The notes beneath the pieces are model-generated. The model worked only from the letters and a program-made list of their open reading frames with translations, did no database searches and was not told the DNA's origin. From Isoetes taiwanensis (Eukaryota; Streptophyta; Lycopodiopsida; Isoetales; Isoetaceae): 64,000 nucleotides of DNA. Below are positions 23,001-33,494 of this stretch, one piece after another; positions within the stretch are counted from its first letter, which is position 1; every line of letters starts with the position of its first letter. Where the stretch lies: NCBI GenBank assembly GCA_021234155.1, contig JAJEKV010000006.1, positions 1,364,001-1,428,000 on the forward strand, given 5' to 3'. The translations under genes and the position numbers were made by a program.

Positions 23001-24344
23001 ACTGAAATCAGGTTTCTAACTAAACCTCGAACACAAAGCACATTTTCTAACTTGGATGACCTTCCCTTCAAGATCATACAGTTCAAGCATTCCTCAGTAT
23101 CTTTGATTTCTTGCAAATCACCATTTCCTAGTTGCACATGTCCACGTTTTACTTTCTTGCAATCTTTAAGCAACTTTTATGGATGATGTTCTTGTCCTCA
23201 AACTCCCGAATCTACAATTATCATATTGTGATCATTCTCATGCATCAAATGACATAATTTAGCATAACTAACCTCATCATCTTCATTTTGCTCGCCCCTC
23301 CTCACTTCGAAGTCTCCCCGTGTTAAATTTAATCTTTGGATTATCTTTAGAACTTCCCTTTCCTTTTTGTACAAATGTCCTCACTGGCTCGCCTCGGTTT
23401 TGCCTTTAGCATTCTGCCCCTTTGGCTGGGATAAATTTGGAAGCAAAGTGGCCTTTACCATCACAATTGTAACATATAACTTCCTTTCCTCGCTTTTTGG
23501 ACAATCAGCCCTTAAATGACCATATGCATTGCAATTATAACAAGGTCCAACTTTGTCCCTCGCCAAAATTTTGCCAAAACCCCTCTTTTCCTTATGTTTA
23601 CCTCGCATAAAGCACTTCGCAGCTTTTGTTCGTCTTCATCTTGGCCAAACCGCCTGCTGTTCAAATTCGGTTCAGATCATTTGTATTGCATGATCTTTGG
23701 TTCTTGCAATATTCCTTAGAAGAGTAGCCAAGTAAGCATTGTGAGAAAAAATACCGAAATAGCCAAAGAATTGATATTGCTCATTTAATATAACACCGCA
23801 CCTTCTAGGTCTCAAGCTACAATGGAATCAAATTTTTCACAAAATTCAGTTATATTATCTTTCTCATGTAGCTTTAGTTTCCTCAATCGCTTCTCTAAAA
23901 CATCAAACGGGATGATGTTTTAACTTCATAATTTGTGACCATGTAGGTCCACATTTCACTAGGGCTTAGCCCTCTAAGCTTGAGCTTAATAGCTGTTCCA
24001 ACCTTACAAAGAAATGATAGCTTGAGCCTCTTTAATCTTAATTACCTCATTAGTTGTCACACTTGAGGTATTTGTTGGAACGCACTTTCTCGGCAGCAGC
24101 CTATACTAGCTTCACCACTTCCACCAGCTGTGGAATCACCTGTGCTTGAGCTTGAACTGGCTCCCCTAGTTGACCCTGCACCAGCATTAGTACTAGATCT
24201 CCTGCTTGCTTTAGGATCAACTAAATACCACAGGTTTTCAAACTCCAGGACTTCCTGGATACTTTGTTTCCAGACTTGGAAACCACTTTCCCCCTTGAAC
24301 ACCTCAATGGCATTGAGCAGATTTGCTCCAAATCTGCTAGACAT
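20019..24344 (-). pseudogene. Copia gag-pol, copy 2 (best preserved)
   Basis: Gag starts at the ATG at 24,344 (FKGESGFQVWKQSIQEVLEFENLW is the typical copia gag opening). The zinc knuckle is near 23,505-23,550. The longest frame, 22,958-21,309 (549 residues), holds the pre-integrase zinc site (H45, H50, C77, C80). It also holds the integrase core with D107, D170 and E206, the D,D-35-E spacing of copia, and the start of reverse transcriptase. A second frame (21,054-20,269) carries YVDD at residues 22-25 and the RNase H segment YCDADWGGD near residues 193-201. The last RNase H part is at 20,372-20,019. Breaks remain in gag, at the reverse-transcriptase joint near 21,365 and near 20,345. Several would be repaired by the sequence seen in copies 1 or 3. 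Confidence 0.9.
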
Positions 24345-24367
24345 GATGAATTTTTATAGGATCTGTA

Positions 24368-24379
24368 GCTCTGATACCA
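24368..24379 (-). promoter_or_regulatory. Primer-binding site, copy 2
   Basis: GCTCTGATACCA on the plus strand is TGGTATCAGAGC on the element's strand, next to LTR3. Confidence 0.9.
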
Positions 24380-24380
24380 A

Positions 24381-24873
24381 TGATGAATTCAAACAACACT
24401 CAACAAGTTAAATTAATAAACTTGTTAGTATATTCAAGTAAGTAATAGACAAGATAAATCACAAGTTATCTTCGAACTATTGCATTTGCATCCTCATCAT
24501 ACAAATAAGATATGAAATTGATTTGTAACACTTGATGTTCCCCCAAGCCCGGATCATATCATGTCCTCCGGCTACCGCCGGTATTCCCCTTCACAATGAT
24601 AATACAATGCAACTCTTCTTTTTCTGTTTATAACCTTCAGTCCGGCCGCTATGCCGGACCGAACGAGCAGCTTGCTATCACATTTCTTAATTCGGAACTT
24701 TGAATCATATTTCCCCCTTTAGGATATGCAAGGTGTCGTTCTTATAATGACCTGCTATGTATATTCAATGGTTTATTAACCATTGCCGTATTTGCAAATC
24801 CCAATCGTGCTTCAAGTGCTTCAAGTGCTTCAAGTGCTTTAAGCACTACCTACAACATGACATATATTCAACA
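24381..24873 (-). repeat. Copia LTR3 (inner)
   Basis: 493 bp, with three TCAAGTGCTT units. It lacks AAGTGCAATTA, as LTR2 does. The hairpin GTCCGGC/GCCGGAC is intact. It differs from LTR1 near the CGACAGCCC segment (CTTGATGTTCCCCC here). Confidence 0.9.
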
Positions 24874-25061
24874 TTCCCCCTTCATGTTGTAATCCACACA
24901 TTTAATCATGCACTTCAACTCAGAATCTTGTCAACGCCAAAGGTTTTTGTGAGCAAGTCTCGCTAGCTGCTTGGGCTGTGTTAACATATACCAACTTTAC
25001 TATATCCTTTGCAACTATTTCCCTGATAAAATGAAGTTCAAGTTCTATGTGTTTAGATCTT

Positions 25062-28000
25062 TCATGAAAGACAGGATCTTTCGTCATTGCAATGCGGCTT
25101 TGTAATTGCCACAAGACAATTCAATTGGCCTTGTTTTGATCGAAACCAAGTTCTATTAGCGACCTTCTTTCCCATATTACTTCTTTGGTAGCTAATACGG
25201 TGAGGCATATTCAGCCCAAAGACTTGACATGGTTGTAGCATTTTGCTTTTTACATTTCCAACTAACAGAGCTCCTCCTAAGAATGTTAAATATCCCAAGT
25301 GGATTTCCTTGTATCTAGATCTCCTCCCCAATCGGCGTCACAATAAGCATGCAATTGTAAGTTTTTTCAGATCATAGCTAACTCCATGATTCATTGTACC
25401 TTTTAAGTATCTCAAAGACACGTTTTCTTTGCCATCCAATGCTCCTTTCACGGGTCATTGTTGTATCCGCCAAAGATATTCACCACATAAGCAATGTCCG
25501 CCTAGTACAATTGGCAACATAGGACAAACAACCAATCAATGACATATAAGGTACATTACTCATTTCCTCTCGATTCGCAGATCCGTCTTTGGACACATTT
25601 TTTCTTTGAGAGCTTGCAGCTTGGAACTATTGGAGTAGTGCTTGATATTACATTCCGTCATTTTGAACTTTTAAGCATTCCCTCAATCTGGCCCTCTTTG
25701 AGTCAATGTCGATTTTGTTCTCCCTATTTCTATGAACTTCTATGCCCAAAAATTTCTTCAACTCACCAAGATCCGACATTTTAAATTTGCTTTTCGTAAT
25801 GTTCTTGCAATGTTTCAAAATATCAATGCCATTAGCTACCATTATATTGTCATCTACATAGAGAGCTATTATGCACCACTGTGTCCTCTATGAAATTTGT
25901 AAACATTTCCATCATTTTGCAATTTTCCAAAGCCCTGCTCTCTAAGAAAAGCATCTATACACCTGTACATTCCCTTGGGGATTGTTTAAGGCCATAAACT
26001 ACCCTTTTTAATTTCCATACTTTTCCATTTTCTTTTTCAAAACCTGGAGGTATTTTCATATATATTTCTTCTTCTAAGTCTCAGATTCAAGAAAGCAAAG
26101 AGTTACATCCATATGATGTACTTCCAAGTCTCTTTGATTTGCAATTGACAATTAGCATTCTTATGCTATTCATTTTACCGAGGAGGAGAAAAAGTTTCTT
26201 CATAATCTTGTCCATACCTCGGGGTAAATCCCCGAAAGCAACCAGCCTTGCTTTGAATTTTGGTGTTACTTCATCTGCTTGAGTCTTTATCTTGTACAAC
26301 CATTTGTTACCAACAATATTCTTGTCACTAGGAGTATCTACAACCTCATAAGTGTTTGTTCTCTCAAATGTTTGCATTTTCTTCCCGCATGGCCTTCACC
26401 CGCTTTTTGCAATCATGTGAGGTTACGGCTTCATCATAACGTTTTTAGGTAATGCCTACATCCAAATGCATTAGAATTTCAAAGAGTCCAAGAATCTCAC
26501 CTTCTTTTTCTTTCAATCTTCTCGCGCTCCTACCCGAGGCATCACGCCCAAGTAGATCATGTTGTGTAGCAGCTTTCCCCTTAAGCATTTTCGCTTCGTC
26601 CTCCTTTTCTTTTTTAACAACATTATTTTGTACCTCATCTTGTTGATCTTTGAACCACCGCCGCACATTGTCATCAGCAATAACATTATGGTCGGGTTGA
26701 CAATTGTTCATCTTCCTCATCCCGATCAATCAGAAGTTGTTGGCTCACCTTTTCTTTCGGAATATTTGGTACTTCCTCAATCTCGTGGGTTATCTGTTTG
26801 ACCCCGATTGTTGATCCCCGGTAATACCTTGTAGTATTGTTCTTCATCAAATACAACATCCCGCTAATTAGAATTTTCCTTTTGCTTGGATCATAAACCT
26901 CAGTGATGCCTTCGATTCTTGGTCATATCCAATCAGGTATGTAATATAAGCTTTGTCATCAAGCTTCTTCCTCAACTCATCGGCACATGAACAAATGCCG
27001 GACATCCATAGGCCTTAAGCCTTTCATAGTCCGGGTGTTTTGTTAGCCCATAATGTAATTGGAATTTCTCCTTTGATGCTTAAGGATCTGTGGAATCGGT
27101 TTTGCACATGCATTCGCTTTAATGACTTCTTCCCAAAGGAAATTTGGCAAACCGTAGTATTTTAGCATACTCCTTACAGATTGAGAATGGTTCTATTCTT
27201 CCTTTCAGCAATCCCATTTTCTTTGAGGCGAGAACCCGCATGTACTTTTGCCTCTTAATGCCATGTATATTGCAATATTGCTTGAATTCATTAGACATGA
27301 ACTCTCCTCCCCTATCTGACCTTAAGCATTTGATTTTCCTCCCTGTTTCAACTTGCACCTCATTTGCAAATTTTTTAAATGCTTCCAATGCTAGGTCTTT
27401 TGTGCTCAAGCAAGAACTCGGTCATTCTACTATAGTCATCAATAAAGGTCATAAAATACCTTTTTCCAGAAATGCTAGTAACATTTAAAGGCCCACACAA
27501 ATCTGTGTGTATCAGGTCCAGCTTATTCCTTGCCCTTTTTTCTGATTTCTTAAAGGGAAGTCTACTATGCTTGCCTAAAATGCAGCCCACACATTTAAGC
27601 TTCTCATTATCATCAGTTGTGCCCTTGATCAGCCCTTTCTTGATCATAAGTTTGACAGCTTTTTAGAGTTTACATGACACATTCTCTCATGCCATGTTTT
27701 TGTACTTGCACATGTTACAAGGTTAACACTTGGAACATAATGATTTAAGTTTAAACCAAATAAATTGCCAATTCTTTTACCAAGAAACTTGAGTTTATTG
27801 TTGAGAAACACTTTACATTCCAATCTCTCAAAGAGAACTTTATACCCAAGATCAACTAATCTGGCAAACCGAAATCAGGTTTCTAACTAAACCTGGAACA
27901 CAAAGCACATTTTCTAACTTGACAGCCTTCCCTTCAAGATCATACAGTTCAAGCATTCTCAGTATCTTTGATTTCTGCAAATCATCATTTCCTAGTTGCA

Positions 28001-29200
28001 CATGTCCACTTTTTACTTTCTTGCAATCTTTAAGCAACTTTATGGATGATGTTATTGTCCTCTCAGCTCCCGAATCTACAATTATCATATTGTGATCATT
28101 CTCATGCATCAAATGACATAATTTAGCATAACTAACCTCATCATCTTCATTTTGCTCGCCCTCCTCACTTCGAAGTCTCCCCGTGTTAAATTTAATCTTT
28201 GGATTATCTTTAGAACTTCCCTTTCCTTTTTTGTACAAATGTCCTCGGCGGCTCGCCTGGTTTTGCCTTTTAGCATTCTCGGGCCTTTGGGCTGGGACAA
28301 CTGGAAGCAAAGTGGCCTTTACCATCACAATTGTAACATATAACTTCCTTTCCTGTTTTTGGACAATCAGCCCTTAAATGACCATATGCATTGCAATTAT
28401 AACAAGGTCCAACTTTGTCCCCGCCAAAATTTTGCCAAAACCCCTCTTTTCCTTATGTTTACCTCGCATAAAGCACTTGCAGCTTTGTTCGTCTTCATCT
28501 TGGCCAAACCGGGCCTGCTCAAATTCAAGCCAGATCATTTGTATTGCATGATCTTTGGTTCTTGCAATATTCCTTAGAAGAGTAGCCAAGTAAGCATTGT
28601 GAGAAACAGCCCTGGAAATAGCCAGCAATTGATATTGCTCATTTAATATAACACCTGCACCTTCTAGGTCTGCTACAATGGAATCAAATTTTTCACAAAA
28701 TTCAGTTATATTATCTTTCTCATGTAGCTTTAGTTTCCTCAACTGCTTCTCTAAAACATCAATCTGGGATGATGTTTTAACTTCGTAATTTGTGACCACG
28801 TAGGTCCACATTTCACTAGGGCTTAGCCCTCTAAGCTTGAGCTTAATAGCTGTTCCAACCTTACAGCAAATGATAGCTTGAGCCTCTTTAATCTTAATTA
28901 CCTCATTAGTTGACACACTTGAGGTGACTGTTGGAACTGCATTTTTCAAGCAGCAGCCTATACTAGCTTCACCACTTCCACCACCGTGGAATCACCGTGC
29001 TTGAGCTTGAACTGCTCCCCTAGTTGACCCCCGCACCAAAGATTAGTACTAGATCTCCTGCTTGCTTTAGGATCAACTAAATACCACAGGTTTTCAAACT
29101 CCAGGACTTCTTGGATACTTTGTTTCCAGACTTGGAAACCACTTTCCCCCTTGAACACCTCAATGGCATTGAGCAGATTTGCTCCAAATCTGCTAGACAT
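25062..29200 (-). pseudogene. Copia gag-pol, copy 3 (broken)
   Basis: Gag starts at 29,200. Its central part is well kept here (28,949-28,374), with helical copia gag text ending near the zinc knuckle. The protease piece (28,328-27,852) has the catalytic IVDSGAER motif. Integrase is split at 27,647-27,375 (zinc site, HTDLCGP) and 27,409-27,119 (RSDRGGEF). Reverse transcriptase and RNase H are heavily broken (26,377-25,062). As in copy 1, frame breaks fall at CTG/CAG sites and homopolymers. Between them the three copies keep nearly every domain intact somewhere. Confidence 0.85.
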
Positions 29201-29223
29201 GATGAATTTTTATAGGATCTGTA

Positions 29224-29235
29224 GCTCTGATACCA
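29224..29235 (-). promoter_or_regulatory. Primer-binding site, copy 3
   Basis: TGGTATCAGAGC on the element's strand, next to LTR4, which is the true 5' LTR of the whole array. Confidence 0.9.
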
Positions 29236-29236
29236 A

Positions 29237-29728
29237 TGATGAATTCAAACAACACTCAACAAGTTAAATTAATAAACTTGTTAGTATATTCAAGTAAGCA
29301 ATAGACAAGATAAATCACAAGTTATCTTCGAACTATTGCATTTGCATCCTCATCATACAAATAAGATATGAAATTGATTTGTAACACTTTGACAGCCCAA
29401 GCCCGGATCATATCATGTCCTCCCCGTCTTTGTTGTATTCCCCTTCACAATGATAATACAATGCAACTCTTCTTTTTCTGTTTATAACCTTCAGTCCGGC
29501 CGCTATGCCGGACCGAACGAGCAGCTTGCTATCACATTTCTTAATTCGGAACTTTGAATCATATTTCCCCCTTTAGGATATGCAAGGTGTCGTTCTTATA
29601 ATGACCTGCTATGTATATTCAATGGTTTATTAACCATTGCCGTATTTGCAAATCCCAATCGTGCTTCAAGTGCTTCAAGTGCTTTAAGCACTACCTAAGT
29701 GCAATTACAACATGACATATATTCAACA
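29237..29728 (-). repeat. Copia LTR4 (5' end of the array)
   Basis: 492 bp. It has two TCAAGTGCTT units and the AAGTGCAATTA segment that it shares with LTR1. Its first bases, TGTTGA, supply the stop codon of the gag-like frame that it interrupts at 29,729. Confidence 0.9.
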
Positions 29729-30058
29729 GTAAGAACACAATCCTGCCAGTAATTCCCGTTGTTGCCGACTCAGAGCAACCAAGTGCCAAATAACCCATGC
29801 TATAGCTGTCTTTGCAGCAGCATGTAACATAAGGTCATGGACCTTGTCTGAAAGCTCCCTTCCCATCAATCCAACCCCAAAAATAGCCATTGAAGGCCCA
29901 GCATCTAGTCTGTTGAATGGGTTTAGGGTGGCTTCGAATTGAGCAAAGAAGGTGGACTTAGGCATATCCACCTTCAGAGCCCGATCACGAGGCTTGGTTA
30001 AAGCATGCCGAAGGCCCTCCTCGCTCACTCTAGGTAGGCCGTAGTGATCTCTGAACAA
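29729..30058 (-). pseudogene. Retroelement gag-like fragment (copy R)
   Basis: A minus-strand frame of about 110 codons starting MFRDHYGLPRVSEEGLRHAL. It reaches AAAKTAIAWVI and RELLAGLCSY, then ends at once in the copia LTR. The last 92 bp match 11,446-11,537 almost exactly (IWHL here, IRHL there). It has FFAQFEATLNPFNRLDAGP and a helical segment. There is no zinc knuckle or catalytic motif, so the capsid assignment is inference. The two fragments may be the two sides of an interrupted gene, or two diverged copies. Confidence 0.4.
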
Positions 30059-30239
30059 CCTGTTAGGAACTTGGAAGCTTGAGAATGAAACGCCAAAAAT
30101 CTAGTGCAGAGACAGGATTTAGGGGGTAGATCCTTTAATATTATTAGGAAAGGAATGTAATTATTATCAGGGTGTACGAATTTCAGAAATGTTATGAGAG
30201 CAGGCTAGGTAGATTTTTTATGGCAAACGAAATAGGATC
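30059..30239. other. Short non-coding spacer
   Basis: Nothing recognisable; ordinary AT-rich sequence. Confidence 0.4.
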
Positions 30240-31014
30240 AAAGTGATGTGATGTGTGGTGTGGTGTGGTATGGGGTGCGTTATGTTTATGGTGTCATGTG
30301 GGTGTGTGCATATTAAATGTATGATATGTGTGGATTCAATTTTATTTATTCTCCCCCCTCACCCTACCACGCTCCACCACATTCGTCACCACCACTACAT
30401 TTCATTACACAATCTCTCTCCACCACATTTCACCACATTTGTCACCACCACCACATCACATAACACCCCACCATCATCCTACCACTAAATTTCATCCACC
30501 ATAGACTAACACCACATCTTTGCCACCACCACATTTATCACCACATTCCAAACACACCATCCACCACCACATGCACCACATTCTCCATTACCACCACATT
30601 TGAAGCCCACCACCACACTCCACCACAATCCACCATGTCCCGTACCACACCCCACCATCTCCCACCACTACACTCTACCATCTTCCATCACCACACTCCA
30701 CCATGTCCCACACCATACCCCTCCACCACACACCACCACCACCACTCCACCACCACCACACTCCTCCACCTCCACCACACCTCCTCCACCACCACCACCA
30801 CCACCACACACCCCACCACCACCACCAAACCCCCATCACCACCATACACCACCACCACACTCCACCACCACCACCACCACCACCACACTCCACCACCCTG
30901 CACAATGTCCCACCACTCCTTGCTACCACCACACATTTGGTGTGTGGTATGTGGTGGATGGTGTGGTGTGGTGGTGTGTGGTGTGTGCTGGGGTGGGGTG
31001 TGGTGTGTGGTAAC
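30240..31014. repeat. CCACCA low-complexity block with GGTGT flanks
   Basis: G/T-rich text (GTGTGGTGTGGT) at 30,240-30,310 switches to C/A-rich CCACCACCACA text at 30,355-30,935, then back to GGTGTGGTGGTGTG at 30,940-31,014. The arms are roughly complementary to the centre, so single strands could fold back. His/Pro-rich and Gly/Val-rich translations on both strands are products of the repeat and not genes. Confidence 0.9.
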
Positions 31015-31127
31015 GTACACAGCACAAAGGTGCTCGGTCTGGTGAATATGATGAGTGTGGGGCATGGTATGGTGCATGGTTTGATGTGGTATACACATCC
31101 TAAAAGTTTAGTGTTCATTTCATGCAG

Positions 31128-32236
31128 ATGCTATTGTTCAAGAGGTTCAAGGACCAACATCCACAAATTAAGATTCGTCTTCGAGCTTTTGAGAAGCTAA
31201 AACCTTGGTTTTTTGTGAAATTGAAGGACTTCAATAGTTGCTGTTGCATTCAGCATGTGAGGATGCAAATGCTAGTGGATGGACTCAATGGGATGAGAAC
31301 CAAACATCTGAAGAATTGCACTTGCACCTGCGATGTATGTAGATCACATGAACTTGGTCAATGCAGGGCACACCAGCATAAAATTGCAAGTACAGGAAGC
31401 CTGTGGAGATCTATATTGTGTCCAAAGAGTGAATTAGATGAGTTTCACAAGAAGGCATGTATCCTTGGAGATTGTGAGCTGTGTGGAATCAAGAAGTTTC
31501 AGACATGTCCCATGGAAGAAAGTGGCAATAACAGAAAAGTGAAATGAGAGTACATTGACTATGAAAAAGACAACGTCTCGAGTTCTGGTAGGAGATTGAC
31601 TCATCAGTACAATGAGATAGAATCCAAGGAGCTTCTAGATAAACTCAAAGATTGTCTAAAAATCTTTCCACTGCATAATTTCAAGTACCAATGGCAGGCA
31701 AAACAATTTAAGGAGCTTCTGGAGAATCTCCCAGCAGATGCATGTCTTTCGGTAGTGGATTTTGCAGAGAACTATACATTCAAGAAACAAGAGGAGGTGC
31801 AGTCGATGCGCTGGGTCAATAACCAGATTACCATTTTGGTTCAAATAACATATCAGTGCGACTTAGTGGCAGATGAGATTATCAAGGAAACACATTACTA
31901 TATATCAGATGATAGGGAACACGATACTTTGTTCGTGCAACACTGCTTCATGAAGCACCACAAATATCTGGAGCAGAAAGGAATGGTGCCAAAGAGATAT
32001 TATGTGTTTTCAGATGGTGCAGCATCTCAATTTAAGGCTTCTAGACAATTTTACTTTGTGGCTAGGTACACAAACGACATTGAAGTCTATATGATGTGGA
32101 ATGTTTTTGGTTCTAACCACGAGAAAGGTGAACACGATGGCAAGGCTGCTGAGTTGAAGAGATGGTTAAGACAACTGCAATTAAAATACAGCAGCATAAA
32201 ATTGGGTAATGCTCATGATGTGGTAGAAGTTTTTAA
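31128..32236 (+). pseudogene. DDE-transposase-like gene, 3' piece, cut by an LTR
   Basis: It follows a clear 3' splice site ending at 31,127. One frame runs about 370 codons with a single TGA at 31,545, where the context suggests an original Trp. It has a Cys/His-rich middle (CTCTCDVC; then CPKSELDEFHKKAC and CELCGIKKFQTCP), probably zinc-binding. The catalytic-looking part follows: VVDFAENY (Asp codon at 31,758), ISDDREHD, VFSDGAASQFK (Asp codon at 32,013), and FGSNHEKGEHDG near 32,110-32,140. This pattern fits a large eukaryotic family of uncharacterised proteins that looks like DDE transposases; the assignment is by pattern only. The frame ends 22 bases into an LTR, and the usual C-terminus is missing. 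Confidence 0.6.
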
Positions 32237-33069
32237 TGTAACACACCTAGGGGGTTGAGGGATAAGTAAATAATTTTCTTAACCTCAGCCAGGAATATTT
32301 AAAAGAATTGCAATGGTTGGGAAACAAATTGAATACGGACGTCTATAGTAAGGTACAGTAGATACTTGAGAAAAATAGAGGTAATATCTGAACTAGAATA
32401 GCAGATCTATGATTAGAGGAGATAAACTAGATAAGAATTTGTAAGAATAGGAAGATATTTCCTATACTTGGAAAGGATAGAATATTTTTCTAATTTTAGA
32501 AAAGACAGATAGTATAAAAGAAGGGAAAACTTTAAAACATGATAACTCGACGAGCGTTTATCAGAATGAAGCGACCTTAACCATTCTGGAAAGCTCTTGG
32601 AGCCTAGTTTCAGAATTGGGATAGCACCGCTCGTAACTCCTTACGGTTAGAGAGATATTGCAGAAAAGGTGGACACAGTAAGTGATCCCTGAATCACAGT
32701 AAGTTACAAGAAGAAGATGTCCTATGCGTGACTAACATTTGTGTGCCTATTGTCTGTGTGACTAACGATTTGCCTCAGGTTAAGGTAATGGTTAACCCAC
32801 TTAGTTCTTCCTAGGACTAACCCCACGTTTCTCTTCTTCCTTCTTACAGACAGAGTTAGTAGCTAAGTGAGTTTTGGCAGCGGGAAGCGTGGGATGATAG
32901 CCGAGATGTCAAGGCATAGTTTTTTTTTTCTAAAGACTATGAGTAGAAACTCGGATTTTGAGTGTCAAGGACCATTGTTACCTCATAATAAAAGAAAGTT
33001 ATATATTATTTTAGTTCCAATTACTTCTATGTTTGATTTTCAAGTGTTAAATGCCTTAGGAGCGTTTCA
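32237..33069 (+). repeat. LTR, 833 bp, left end of the array
   Basis: It starts TGTAACACACCTAGG and ends GAGCGTTTCA, the TG...CA rule. A primer-binding site follows after TT. It contains AGTATAAAAG at about 32,511 and AATAAAAG at about 32,988. An AAATGCC/AGGAGCGTTT end region corresponds to the hairpin AAACGC-TTTAGGA-GCGTTT of the other LTR copies. It interrupts the DDE-like gene. Its first 290 bp match the LTR that begins at 33,495 and its last 85 bp match all other LTR ends, but the middle is different. Confidence 0.75.
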
Positions 33070-33071
33070 TT

Positions 33072-33083
33072 TGGTATCAGAGC
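33072..33083 (+). promoter_or_regulatory. Primer-binding site 1
   Basis: TGGTATCAGAGC, complementary to the tRNA-iMet 3' end, two bases after the LTR end. Equivalent sites in the array are at 35,388, 36,790, 41,161 (TAG variant), 42,763, 45,233, 46,437 (CATAGC variant), 47,847, 52,222 (damaged), 53,833, 56,313, 57,523 (CATAGC variant), 58,932 and 63,278 (TAG variant). Confidence 0.85.
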
Positions 33084-33494
33084 CTAGGCTTCCGATTATT
33101 AACCATAGTTGGTTATTGGGGCAAAGACCATTAGAAGTCATCAATATTGAAATTATGGGAAACCAAGAAGGAAGAAACTCCTTGGGGAAGTTACGCAAAT
33201 GGAGACATCTAGTCGTGGCCAACAACGGAAAAGGGAGAGTTCAAAATTTAGTTTTCACATTCTAAACCTAGTACCTAAGTGTGAAGTCCCCAAACATTAG
33301 TAGTCATCCAAATTAATCTTAAATGTTGTAGTGGTAAGTGTAGTCAACCCCAAGGGTGTATGGAGTGGAACATAGTTTTAGATATGTCTTGTACCTTGGA
33401 TATCTTGGTTCATCTATCGAAATTAATGACTTTGCAAGGAATTTTCTAGATTATCCCCATGAGGACATGGGTAAATTTTTAGTATGAGAGAAAA
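33084..33494 (+). mobile_element. Miniature internal region with polypurine tract
   Basis: Only about 410 bp lie between the primer-binding site and the next LTR. The region begins CTAGGCTTCCGATTATTAACC and contains an ATG (33,157) opening a very short frame that starts MGNQEGRNSLGK. It ends in ATGAGAGAAAA, a polypurine tract, directly before TGTAATACACC. No pol is present. Together with the flanking LTRs this is a non-autonomous element of TRIM or LARD style. Copies occur at 42,775-43,185 and 53,845-54,253. Confidence 0.7.

Larger units (their letters stand above)
14714..29728 (-). mobile_element. Triple tandem Ty1/copia element, 4 LTRs
   Basis: The order is LTR1 14,714-15,213, internal 1, LTR2 19,552-20,024, internal 2, LTR3 24,381-24,873, internal 3, LTR4 29,237-29,728. 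All copies lie on the minus strand. Each internal region is 4.34-4.36 kb and carries gag and pol in copia order (gag, protease, integrase, reverse transcriptase, RNase H). The primer-binding site and polypurine tract are in the expected places. A single element would be about 5.3 kb. Adjacent copies share an LTR, so this is not three independent insertions. The outer flanks (gypsy integrase on one side, gag-like fragment on the other) show no matching target-site duplication. Confidence 0.95.
10876..31127 (+). other. Possible 20-kb intron filled with retroelements
   Basis: If the 10.5-kb and 31.1-kb pieces are one gene, this is its intron: donor GTTAGT at 10,876, acceptor TTCATTTCATGCAG ending at 31,127, both in phase 0. 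It would contain gag-like and gypsy remnants, three tandem antisense copia elements and the CCACCA tract. An alternative is two separate copies of the gene family brought together by rearrangement. Confidence 0.3.

Noticed and set aside
30600-31118. His/Pro-rich and Gly/Val-rich frames in the CCACCA block
   Set aside because: Low-complexity repeats give long open frames on both strands at once, with no other coding sign.
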